The notes beneath the pieces are model-generated. The model did no database searches. It saw only the letters and a program-made list of their open reading frames with translations, and was not told where the DNA came from. DNA of 43,433 nucleotides from Alphaproteobacteria bacterium UBA3650. GTDB taxonomy: Bacteria > Pseudomonadota > Alphaproteobacteria > CAAHEQ01 > UBA3637. Location: assembly GCA_002373815.1 (NCBI GenBank), contig DFKH01000096.1, positions 1-43,433 of the forward strand, given 5' to 3'. Position 1 is the first letter of the stretch, and every line of letters begins with the position of its first letter. This document shows positions 16,887 to 24,057 of the stretch, piece after piece. The translations under genes were made by a program, and so were the position numbers.

Positions 16887-18026
16887 ATGAAAACAATTAT
16901 GCAAATTTTACCTTCTTTAAAACAAGGCGGTGTTGAGGTTGGGACGATTGAAATTGCAACAGCTCTTCAAAATGCACATATGCCAAATATCGTGGTATCT
17001 TCGGGCGGACCAATGGTTGCACAATTAGAAAAAATAGGCGTCAAACACATTACTTTACCTGTTCAAACAAAAAATCCCTTTAAGATATGGAAAAATGCTA
17101 AGAAATTAGCACAAATAGCCAAAGAAAACGACGTGGGATTGATGCATGTCCGATCACGCGCACCGGCGTGGTCTGTGTGGTTGGCTTCAAAAAGAACAGG
17201 CATTCCGTTCATTGCTTCCTATCATGGTATCTATGGAATCAAACCAGCCATCAAAAAAATATACAATAGTGGTATGTTAAAAGGCGTCTGCACAATCGCT
17301 GTTTCTAATTATGTCAAAAAACATTTGATGGATGTATACCACTATCCAGAAAATAAAATTCACGTTATTCATCGCGGAGCCGATTTAAATCGTTTTGATC
17401 CTAAAAAAATCACACAAAAACAGCTGGACGAATTTATTGAAAAAAATCAAATTTCTGTTGATAAACCCATCATTACATTGGTAGGACGCCTGTCAAAAAT
17501 AAAGGGACAACTTGAATTTTTGCAAGCCACTCAACAAATGAAACACACAGAAATAACCTGTCTTTTGGTGGGAGGTGAAGCAACACCAGAATATCAAAAA
17601 GAGCTGAATGACGCCATGCATACTTTACCAAAAGAAACAAACGTCAAAATCATATCTGTTCCAAGTGATAAAATTCCTCTTGTTTACATGTTATCCGATT
17701 TTGTTGTTTCCGCCAGAACAACACCAGAGGCATTTGGGCGCACGATAACTGAGGCTAATGCCATGCACAGAATTGTGATTGCCTTTAACCATGGGGGACC
17801 AACTGAAACAATTATAGACGGCAAAACGGGCTTTTTAACCCCTGCGAATGATATAAGGGCTCTTGCACAAACTTTGGATAAAGCACTGGATATGCCCCCT
17901 GCACAAAGAAAAAAGATGGAAGAAGCAGCGGCCCAAAATACCTATGAACACTTTTCCATTCAAACAATGTGTGATAAAACTTTAAAATTATATAAGGAGA
18001 TACTCAATGACAAAAAAACAACCTGA
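16887..18026 (+). CDS. GT4-family glycosyltransferase
   Basis: 379 residues with a GT-B fold. The N-terminal acceptor domain opens MQILPSLKQGGVEVGTIEIA, typical of GT4 enzymes, and HVRSRAPAW and ASYHGIYG follow. The donor domain carries IIHRGADLNRFDP (as HVIHRGADL), VGRLSKIKGQ and the GT4 acidic motif region TPEAFGRTITEANAM with E-x7-E spacing. No membrane span. Given the neighbouring lipid A genes, it probably adds a sugar to the lipopolysaccharide core or another envelope glycan; donor and acceptor cannot be read. The end overlaps the next gene by 20 bases. Confidence 0.88.
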   Translation: MKTIMQILPSLKQGGVEVGTIEIATALQNAHMPNIVVSSGGPMVAQLEKIGVKHITLPVQTKNPFKIWKNAKKLAQIAKENDVGLMHVRSRAPAWSVWLASKRTGIPFIASYHGIYGIKPAIKKIYNSGMLKGVCTIAVSNYVKKHLMDVYHYPENKIHVIHRGADLNRFDPKKITQKQLDEFIEKNQISVDKPIITLVGRLSKIKGQLEFLQATQQMKHTEITCLLVGGEATPEYQKELNDAMHTLPKETNVKIISVPSDKIPLVYMLSDFVVSARTTPEAFGRTITEANAMHRIVIAFNHGGPTETIIDGKTGFLTPANDIRALAQTLDKALDMPPAQRKKMEEAAAQNTYEHFSIQTMCDKTLKLYKEILNDKKTT

Positions 18027-18345
18027 AGAAATAACACCCGCTCAAAAAGAAAAGATTACTCAGTTAGAAAAGCTCGCGGATCGTTTAGAACGCATGCGTG
18101 TGGGTGATTATGTCACCAATTTAAATAAAACATCTCGGTTGATTTGGTTAAATCTTGTCAGTGGTATCGCTCGTGGTGTCGGACTAACCATCGGTGCTAC
18201 ATTGGTGATTGCCATCATTTTTAAAATTATCAGCGCTTTAATCAGCTTAAATGTTCCTTATCTAAGTGAAATGATGCAAGAAGTACAAGATACCCTACAA
18301 AACAGATATCAGCCGGTTCATCAGCAAGCTAGACGTCCACGTTAA
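18007..18345 (+). CDS. DUF5665-type small membrane protein
   Basis: 112 residues. A charged N-terminal helix (LEKLADRLERMRVGDYVTNLNKTSRLIWLNL) leads into one hydrophobic region, about residues 58-82 (GVGLTIGATLVIAIIFKII), and a short amphipathic tail. The MRVGDYVxxxxxxxRLIWxNLxxGIARGxGxxxG pattern agrees with DUF5665, a family of unknown function. It starts inside the glycosyltransferase at AAGGAG-N6-ATG. It ends the operon and meets the minus-strand 60-residue ORF in a 4-base convergent overlap. No terminator hairpin is evident. Confidence 0.75.
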   Translation: MTKKQPEEITPAQKEKITQLEKLADRLERMRVGDYVTNLNKTSRLIWLNLVSGIARGVGLTIGATLVIAIIFKIISALISLNVPYLSEMMQEVQDTLQNRYQPVHQQARRPR

Positions 18346-18524
18346 TAATTACCAAAATTCAGCAAATCTACAATGGCTTGAAGAACGTTCATAAGGCCAC
18401 TTAGAAAGGACATAAAAAAGTTTAAAACATATGTAGAGGCTGATTGGAATTGAACCGCCACACCTGATAAAAACATTGTAATAGGACTTAAAATAAAAGA
18501 AAAGAATTCTGAAATACCGTTCAT
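18342..18524 (-). CDS. 60-residue hydrophobic protein downstream of secretion-type ATPase
   Basis: Small ORF starting 3 bases after the ATPase stop, with GGGAG about 5 bases before its ATG, so it is probably real and co-translated. Two hydrophobic stretches (about residues 7-26 and 33-56), a Gly between them and almost no charge suggest a helical hairpin in the membrane. No leader peptidase or pilin-type site is visible. It could be a membrane partner of the ATPase or a small pore-like or toxin-like peptide. The function is unknown. Confidence 0.55.
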   Translation of the reverse strand: MNGISEFFSFILSPITMFLSGVAVQFQSASTYVLNFFMSFLSGLMNVLQAIVDLLNFGNY

Positions 18525-18527
18525 TTT

Positions 18528-19967
18528 TCACTCCCTAAACATTGGCAACCCACGATCCATGCGGGTTTTTTGTTGTTCCATAAATGTGGCCAAATTGATA
18601 TTTGTATCACGGATGGCCATCCGCATTTGATCAGCAGCTTGAGCATTTGGATTTGCAAAAGCCGATTGATAGACCAATTTCAATTTTGTCGTACCTTCTA
18701 ATCGTTGATGTACAACCCCCAAAATACCACGAGCCAAAAGATCTGCCACCAAACTGTTATCCAAACCAGTGGAAGCCGCATATTTAATCATCGAGTTCAA
18801 AGCATCTTCAACCCCATTGGCGTGAATTGTGGATAACACTAAGTGTCCAGAGGTTGCTGCAACCAAGCATTGGCTAGCCGTTTCGGGTGTACGAATTTCG
18901 CCCACCAAAATATAACGTGGCTTAGAACGTAAAGCAGACCTTAAACCTGCGCCCCATTGATCATTTTCCACAGGCACTTGCTTACACAAGCCCAATCCAC
19001 CATTTTTGGAATGATAAACACCAGAAAGAGGCATTTCGGGTGGATCTTCAATGGTGTATAAAAATCCACCATCTGTATCCAAAAAGCGCTTCATCAAAGC
19101 CGAAACAGTTGTCGTTTTACCTTGCCCCGTTGGCCCTGCAAAAAGCAACAAACCAGAAGCACGACTTAAACTCGTTAAATGTTTCACAACAGCAGGTGCA
19201 AAACCAAGTGTTTCGATTTCAGGTGTCGTTGTCGGCATCTTACGACAGTTATATTGCAATCCATCTACCGTATTTACACGTTCAACACGATATGAATCTC
19301 CTGCAAAACGCACCGCATAACTGGACATACCAGTAAACCCTTGCTCTAAGGCCTTGTGAAAATCTTCCAAATCATCCGTCTCAATCGGCGTCAAAGCAAA
19401 TCGTGTTTCTTTGTCACGCACATAGGCAATCCCTTCTGGAGTATACCAAATATCCGCAAAATCCACAGTATGTAAAGACTCACCACGTACCGTTTCTGGT
19501 TCTTTGACAGCCCCCATTGTCGGCTGCATAACAGGAGCTTTCTTTTCTTTCTCATCAGATGAAAGACTTTCCGATTTAACTGGCGCCTTTAAAAAAGAGG
19601 GAGGCTCTGGCGCAGGTGTATTATCAGGAACTTCCTCCACAGGCAAAGCGTTTTCGGGCGCTTCTTCCTCATCTGGCAATTCAGGTACCTTGTTCATCGA
19701 AGGCAACGCACTGCCCTGCATGGGATTATGCGCCATCGGAGGACGGGCCGTAGGATTCATTGAATCAGCCATGGGTTCTTGCCGAACCGTTGGAGTAGAG
19801 GGCGTAGGTTGTTGCGTCACAGTTTTAGGAGCAATCTCAGACTGAACAGCCTTTGTCGCTACACCAGCCGATATAGGGGACACAGCCGACGCAGGACGAA
19901 CTGACCCGGTCCCTTGTGGCTTCGGAGCAGATGCTTTCGGGGCCCCTTTTAAAAAACGTTCAAACAT
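18528..19967 (-). CDS. PilT/GspE/DotB-like secretion ATPase with long Pro-rich N-terminus
   Basis: 479 residues. The first 165 or so are low-complexity, rich in Pro, Ala, Ser and Glu. The ATPase core follows with Walker A GPTGQGKTT (about 278-286; the usual Ser replaced by Gln), an Asp-box TIEDPPEMPL (about 305-314), Walker B YILVGEIRT (about 352-360) and a His-box SGHLVLSTIHANG (about 373-385). These are the marks of the hexameric ATPases that drive type II secretion, type IV pili or Dot/Icm and IncI-type transfer. The resemblance is mixed between PilT and DotB/TraJ. No other pilus or secretion gene is in the window. GAGGAGG precedes the ATG at 19967; an upstream in-frame start at 20018 is rejected. 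Confidence 0.88.
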   Translation of the reverse strand: MFERFLKGAPKASAPKPQGTGSVRPASAVSPISAGVATKAVQSEIAPKTVTQQPTPSTPTVRQEPMADSMNPTARPPMAHNPMQGSALPSMNKVPELPDEEEAPENALPVEEVPDNTPAPEPPSFLKAPVKSESLSSDEKEKKAPVMQPTMGAVKEPETVRGESLHTVDFADIWYTPEGIAYVRDKETRFALTPIETDDLEDFHKALEQGFTGMSSYAVRFAGDSYRVERVNTVDGLQYNCRKMPTTTPEIETLGFAPAVVKHLTSLSRASGLLLFAGPTGQGKTTTVSALMKRFLDTDGGFLYTIEDPPEMPLSGVYHSKNGGLGLCKQVPVENDQWGAGLRSALRSKPRYILVGEIRTPETASQCLVAATSGHLVLSTIHANGVEDALNSMIKYAASTGLDNSLVADLLARGILGVVHQRLEGTTKLKLVYQSAFANPNAQAADQMRMAIRDTNINLATFMEQQKTRMDRGLPMFRE

Positions 19968-20032
19968 AAAAACCTCCTCATTTTCCTTTATCATGCCTCT
20001 TTTTCTAAAGTTTTGCAAGATGTTTTTGCACC

Positions 20033-20065
20033 CAAAAACAAAAACGCCCCGTAAAAACAGGGGCG
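20033..20065 (-). terminator. Intrinsic terminator after pnp
   Basis: CGCCCC (20045-20050) pairs with GGGGCG (20060-20065); on the minus strand a T-rich tract follows. It ends the rpsO-pnp unit. T residues on the other side mean it could work in both directions. Confidence 0.85.
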
Positions 20066-20085
20066 CTTTTTATTTCTTATTGGTT

Positions 20086-22278
20086 TTATTCAGCAGATGT
20101 CTCAGTACCAGACTCAACTTCTGGGGCCTTTTCTGCTTCACCTTCGGCGTGCTTTTTCTTTTCAGGCAATTCAATCAATTCACCCGTTTCTTGATTGACA
20201 CGCTTCATGGACAATTTGATCTTGCCACGATTATCGGCACCTTGGCACAAGACTTTCACCTTGTCGCCTTCCTTTAATACATCTGTCACTTTTTCCACGC
20301 GCTCTGGTTTGATTTCAGATACATGGACCAAGCCATCACGGTTTGGCATGAAATTTACGAATGCACCAAAATCCATGATTTTTACAACGGTACCATCATA
20401 AACCTTGCCTTTTTCAGGTTCAGCCACAATACCTTTGATCCAATCAATAGCAGCTTGAGCCACAGCACCATCTGTCGCAGCCACAGACACAATACCATCT
20501 TCATTGATATTAACGGTAGCGCCTGTTTTTTCTGTGATTTCACGAATGGTCTTACCACCAGAACCAATCACGTCACGAATCTTTTCTTTGTCAATTTGGA
20601 AAGAATGAATACGTGGCGCATTTGGGCTAACTTCTGCACGAGGTTCAGCAATAGATTCAGCCATTTTGCCCAAAATATGCATACGGCCTTCGTGAGCTTG
20701 CTCCAAAGCAATCTTCATAATTTCTTTGGTAATGGATGTAATCTTAATATCCATTTGCAAAGCGGTCACACCATCTTTTGTACCAGCGACTTTGAAGTCC
20801 ATATCACCCAAGTGATCTTCATCACCCAAGATATCTGTCAAAACAGCAAACTTTTCGCCTTCTTTGATAAGTCCCATTGCGATACCAGCCACAGGTTTCT
20901 TCATCGGCACACCAGCATCCATCAAGGACAAGGTAGAACCACAAACTGTCGCCATAGAAGAAGATCCGTTTGACTCCATAATATCAGACACGACACGAAT
21001 GGTGTAAGGGAATTCTTCCTTACTTGGCAACATCGGGTGAATTGCCCGCCAAGCCAATTTCCCATGACCAATTTCACGACGACCTGGGGAACCCAAACGA
21101 CCAATTTCACCAACGGAATATGGTGGGAAGTTGTAATGCAACATAAAGTGTTCGCTTTGCTCGCCATCCAAAGAATCAACGATTTGTTCATCATCTTCGG
21201 TACCCAAAGTGGTGACCACCATAGCTTGTGTTTCACCACGTGTGAACAAAGCAGAACCATGAGCTTTTGGTAAAATACCAACTTCTGTTTCAATCACACG
21301 CACAGTTTTTGTGTCACGTCCATCAATACGGGGATTACCCGCCAAAATGGAATCACGCACTGTACGATATTCAATTTCATGGAATACTTTTTCATAAATG
21401 GATAATTCCACTTCTTTGCCTTCAAACAAGGCCTTTGCCTCTTCACGAATAGCATCCAAAGTTGCTTGACGTTCCAATTTGTTGTGGATTTTATAAGCTT
21501 CGGCAATCTTTGAACCTAATTTTTCTTGAATTTCAGCACGAACTGTCGCATATTCAGCAGGTTCTTGTTGCACTTCCCAAGGATCCTTAGCACATTCTTC
21601 AGCCAAAGAAATAATCAAATCAATAACTGGTTTCAAACTTTCGTGACCAAATTCCACAGCGCCTAACATCACTTCTTCGGATAATTCTTGCGCTTCAGAT
21701 TCAACCATCAACACACCTTCTTTGGTACCAGCCACAACCAAGTCCAAATCGGTATTCTTCATCTGCTGAATATCTGGGTTCAGCACATATTGACCATCAA
21801 TATAGCCAACTCTAGCACCAGCAATCGGCCCCAAGAATGGCAAGCCAGAAATCGTAATAGCAGCAGAGGCCGCAATCATTGCTACAATATCAGATTGTGT
21901 TTTTTTGTCATAAGAAATCAACGTACAAACAACCTGAGTTTCATTATTAAAGCCTTTCACAAACAAAGGACGAATAGGACGATCGATTAAACGACTGACC
22001 AACACTTCATGCTCACTAGGCTTCCCTTCACGTTTAAAAAATCCACCTGGAATTTGCCCTGCAGCATATGTTTTTTCTTGGTAATTCACCGTCAGTGGAA
22101 TAAAATCTTCAAAAGTTTCTGGTTTTGTTTTGGCAGCGCACACCGTAGCATGCACCATAGTATCTCCGTAACGGACAATCACAGAACCATCGGCTTGACG
22201 ACCGATTTTACCTGTTTCAATGGACAGTTTTTTGCCTCCCCATGTGATTTCCTTTTTAAATGTTGTAAAAATTGACAT
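20086..22278 (-). CDS. pnp: Polyribonucleotide nucleotidyltransferase (PNPase)
   Basis: Phosphorolytic 3'-5' exoribonuclease, core of the degradosome. 730 residues. Two RNase PH domains are seen, the first with GDTMVHATVCAAK and FFKREGKPSEHEVLVSRLIDRP. The second carries GRDTKTVRVIETEVGILP and SLMDAGVPMKKPVAGIAMGL. A KH domain follows (DVIGSGGKTIREITEKTG), then an S1 domain (GTVVKIMDFGAFVNF) and a short acidic/Ala tail. The start at 22278 has AAGGAA upstream and gives the expected MSIFTTFKKEITWGGKKL opening; the frame's ATG at 22308 is not needed. A hairpin lies in the rpsO-pnp gap, the place where RNase III acts in E. coli. Confidence 0.98.
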   Translation of the reverse strand: MSIFTTFKKEITWGGKKLSIETGKIGRQADGSVIVRYGDTMVHATVCAAKTKPETFEDFIPLTVNYQEKTYAAGQIPGGFFKREGKPSEHEVLVSRLIDRPIRPLFVKGFNNETQVVCTLISYDKKTQSDIVAMIAASAAITISGLPFLGPIAGARVGYIDGQYVLNPDIQQMKNTDLDLVVAGTKEGVLMVESEAQELSEEVMLGAVEFGHESLKPVIDLIISLAEECAKDPWEVQQEPAEYATVRAEIQEKLGSKIAEAYKIHNKLERQATLDAIREEAKALFEGKEVELSIYEKVFHEIEYRTVRDSILAGNPRIDGRDTKTVRVIETEVGILPKAHGSALFTRGETQAMVVTTLGTEDDEQIVDSLDGEQSEHFMLHYNFPPYSVGEIGRLGSPGRREIGHGKLAWRAIHPMLPSKEEFPYTIRVVSDIMESNGSSSMATVCGSTLSLMDAGVPMKKPVAGIAMGLIKEGEKFAVLTDILGDEDHLGDMDFKVAGTKDGVTALQMDIKITSITKEIMKIALEQAHEGRMHILGKMAESIAEPRAEVSPNAPRIHSFQIDKEKIRDVIGSGGKTIREITEKTGATVNINEDGIVSVAATDGAVAQAAIDWIKGIVAEPEKGKVYDGTVVKIMDFGAFVNFMPNRDGLVHVSEIKPERVEKVTDVLKEGDKVKVLCQGADNRGKIKLSMKRVNQETGELIELPEKKKHAEGEAEKAPEVESGTETSAE

Positions 22279-22322
22279 CTTTATATTTTTCCTTTCATCA
22301 TCATTCATACATACAAAGGGAT

Positions 22323-22342
22323 GGGGCGTCCCTTGACACCCC
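22323..22342 (-). promoter_or_regulatory. Hairpin in rpsO-pnp intercistronic region
   Basis: On the minus strand GGGGTGTC, a 4-base loop, then GACGCCCC: an 8 bp stem with one G-U pair. No T-run follows, so it does not look like a terminator. In E. coli the pnp leader stem is cut by RNase III in autocontrol; a similar role is inferred from the position only. Confidence 0.6.
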
Positions 22343-22354
22343 GATCCTGAGAAA

Positions 22355-22624
22355 TTATTTCCGTAATTTCAAACGGGCAATCAACGCCTCATAACGAGCA
22401 TTGTCTTGCTTTTTCACATAAGCCAACAATTGACGACGTTTTGTCACCATAGAATTCAATCCACGACGGGAATGGAAATCCTTAGCGTGTGTTTTCATAT
22501 GTTCAGCCAAAGCATTGATTCTTTCTGTTAAAACAGCAATTTGTACCTCAGGTGAACCTGTATCGCCTTTTGTGACTGCAAAATCTGCAATCAGCTTTTG
22601 TTTAGCTTCTTTTGTTAACGACAT
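22355..22624 (-). CDS. rpsO: 30S ribosomal protein S15
   Basis: 16S rRNA-binding protein that organises the platform. 89 residues, exactly the family length. It contains GDTGSPEVQIAVLTERINALAEHMKTH and the HSRRGLNSMVTKRRQLLAYVKK signature. It heads the rpsO-pnp unit, with its own promoter about 130 bases upstream and a leader that can fold into nested stems, compatible with known S15 autoregulation. Confidence 0.98.
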   Translation of the reverse strand: MSLTKEAKQKLIADFAVTKGDTGSPEVQIAVLTERINALAEHMKTHAKDFHSRRGLNSMVTKRRQLLAYVKKQDNARYEALIARLKLRK

Positions 22625-22643
22625 CTTTATATCCTTTCTTTAT

Positions 22644-22710
22644 AAGTTAACTTGTTGTTTCTTCCAACAAAACCAGCACAAACCGAGATATCGATCAGTT
22701 AGGTTAACTT
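22644..22710 (-). promoter_or_regulatory. Candidate S15 autoregulatory leader (rpsO 5' UTR)
   Basis: Two nested inverted repeats lie in the leader. An outer 8 bp pair joins 22644-22651 and 22703-22710 (AAGTTAAC/GTTAACTT), and an inner 6 bp hairpin directly beside it joins 22652-22657 and 22665-22670. The ATG is only about 20 bases past the outer arm, so folding could affect ribosome access. S15 is known to bind its own leader in several phyla, including alphaproteobacteria, but the structures differ. Confidence 0.5.
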
Positions 22711-22735
22711 TGTTTTCATTAAAAACAACGGACAT

Positions 22736-22764
22736 ATTATACACAATTTTTTTACAAAAATCAA
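22736..22764 (-). promoter_or_regulatory. Promoter of rpsO-pnp
   Basis: Minus strand TTGATT (22759-22764), 17-base spacer, perfect TATAAT (22736-22741), directly after the truB stop. The predicted start is near 22729, giving a leader of about 105 bases. Confidence 0.8.
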
Positions 22765-22768
22765 GCGA

Positions 22769-23677
22769 TTATTTTGCGTCTATCCAAATGAACTCTGGCG
22801 AAATAACAATCCCGTCTTTTTTTACAAGACCTAGTATTTTTCCATCCACTTTAGCACAATAAATACCATCGGGACCCATTTGTTCTACAACATCCATTTT
22901 TAAAAGGCTTAAACGTTGCCCCTGTGCCAAACGCTTGACCTCAATTTCAGAAAAAATTAGCTTAGGAACATCTTGCAACACCTTTTCCATTGGAATCAAA
23001 TTGATATTTGAAGCATTTATTTTTTCATTTTTAATATCATCCAACACCACCGCCCCAGTTAAATCAAAGGGATCGCAGGTTATTCGTCGTAACATGGTCA
23101 CTACACCAACGGTCCCTAAAGCATGCGCTATATCATGCGCCAATGTCCGTACATAAGTCCCCTTACTACACGCAACCTCAAAAGTAGACTTATCTTGTTG
23201 AATTTCCAATACTTTCAAATCATAAATTGTAATGGAACGCGGTTTTAATTCAACTTTTTTACCTTCTCTTGCCAACTCATAAGCGCGCTTGCCATTGACT
23301 TTGAGCGCAGAAAATACATTGGGCGTTTGCATAATTTTTCCAATAAATTGTGATAAAACAGCACGAATTTCATCTTCTGTTGGAATCTTGTCACTGTTGG
23401 CTATTTCTTTACCTGCCAAATCATCACTATCCGTCTCCACACCCCATTTAATCTGAAATTGATAAGTCTTTCTTCCCGCCATCACATAGGGAATCAAACG
23501 GGTTGCCTTACCAAAGGCAATCGGCAAAACACCTGTTGCTAAAGGATCTAAAGTACCTGCATGACCAATTTTTGTGGGTCGTAAAAAATGCTTTAAAACA
23601 GAAACAACCTGCGTAGAGCCCATCTGATAGGGCTTATCAATTACCAAAAAACCATTTAAGTTATTCTTTGGATTCAA
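22769..23677 (-). CDS. truB: tRNA pseudouridine-55 synthase TruB
   Basis: Makes pseudouridine 55 in the T-loop of tRNAs. 302 residues. The opening NGFLVIDKPYQMGSTQVV and the catalytic block KIGHAGTLDPLATGVLPIAFGKATR, with the active Asp, are intact, followed by YQFQIKWGVETDSDDLAG and VACSKGTYVRTLAHDIA. A C-terminal PUA-like part is present. It overlaps rbfA by 17 bases, in the usual rbfA-truB order. The rpsO promoter begins just past its stop. Confidence 0.97.
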   Translation of the reverse strand: MNPKNNLNGFLVIDKPYQMGSTQVVSVLKHFLRPTKIGHAGTLDPLATGVLPIAFGKATRLIPYVMAGRKTYQFQIKWGVETDSDDLAGKEIANSDKIPTEDEIRAVLSQFIGKIMQTPNVFSALKVNGKRAYELAREGKKVELKPRSITIYDLKVLEIQQDKSTFEVACSKGTYVRTLAHDIAHALGTVGVVTMLRRITCDPFDLTGAVVLDDIKNEKINASNINLIPMEKVLQDVPKLIFSEIEVKRLAQGQRLSLLKMDVVEQMGPDGIYCAKVDGKILGLVKKDGIVISPEFIWIDAK

Positions 23678-24047
23678 GATCAGCCTTTACCTTTGGGGAA
23701 TTCAATAACTCTTCAATACGCTCCACATTTTCCATACGTGTATCCGCCACAAAGTCCAAATCTGGCACAATGCGCAAGCGAATTTTACGTCCAATTTCCT
23801 TTCGAAAAAGCCCTTTGTGTTCACGAAGCAGGGCAACCTGCTCTTTTGTATCCACAGGTGGAATAGCACGCACAAAAATACGCGCAAAAGAAAAGTCAGA
23901 TGAAATATCCACTTCCGTCAACATGATGTAGGGCGCTTTCAAGCCAGTAATAAAAAAATTATTATGAATCAAAAGATTAGCCAACACATGTTGGATTTCT
24001 TCTGCCACACGCAATTGTCTTTCCGAAGGTGCTTTTTTGCTTCTCAT
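23661..24047 (-). CDS. rbfA: 30S ribosome-binding factor RbfA
   Basis: Small KH-fold protein needed for late 30S maturation and 16S 5'-end processing. 128 residues. The RVAEEIQHVLANLL opening helix, ITGLKAPYIMLTEVDISSDFSFARIFV and IGRKIRLRIVPDLDFVADT are typical. The start has an AAAGGAGC ribosome site about 5 bases upstream. It is 10 bases from infB and overlaps truB. Confidence 0.96.
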   Translation of the reverse strand: MRSKKAPSERQLRVAEEIQHVLANLLIHNNFFITGLKAPYIMLTEVDISSDFSFARIFVRAIPPVDTKEQVALLREHKGLFRKEIGRKIRLRIVPDLDFVADTRMENVERIEELLNSPKVKADLESKE

Positions 24048-24057
24048 AAGCGCTCCT

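Noticed and set aside
18349..18531. Second 60-residue frame overlapping the hydrophobic ORF
   Set aside because: It overlaps the ATPase stop without a ribosome site, while the 18524 start has GGGAG and a sensible hydrophobic product.
20323..20973. Plus-strand 216-residue ORF antisense to pnp
   Set aside because: His/Cys/Phe-rich antisense shadow; the S1 and KH domains of PNPase are on the opposite strand.
20922..21293. Minus-strand 123-residue ORF inside pnp
   Set aside because: Out of frame with a clearly real PNPase, no ribosome site and composition typical of a shifted frame.
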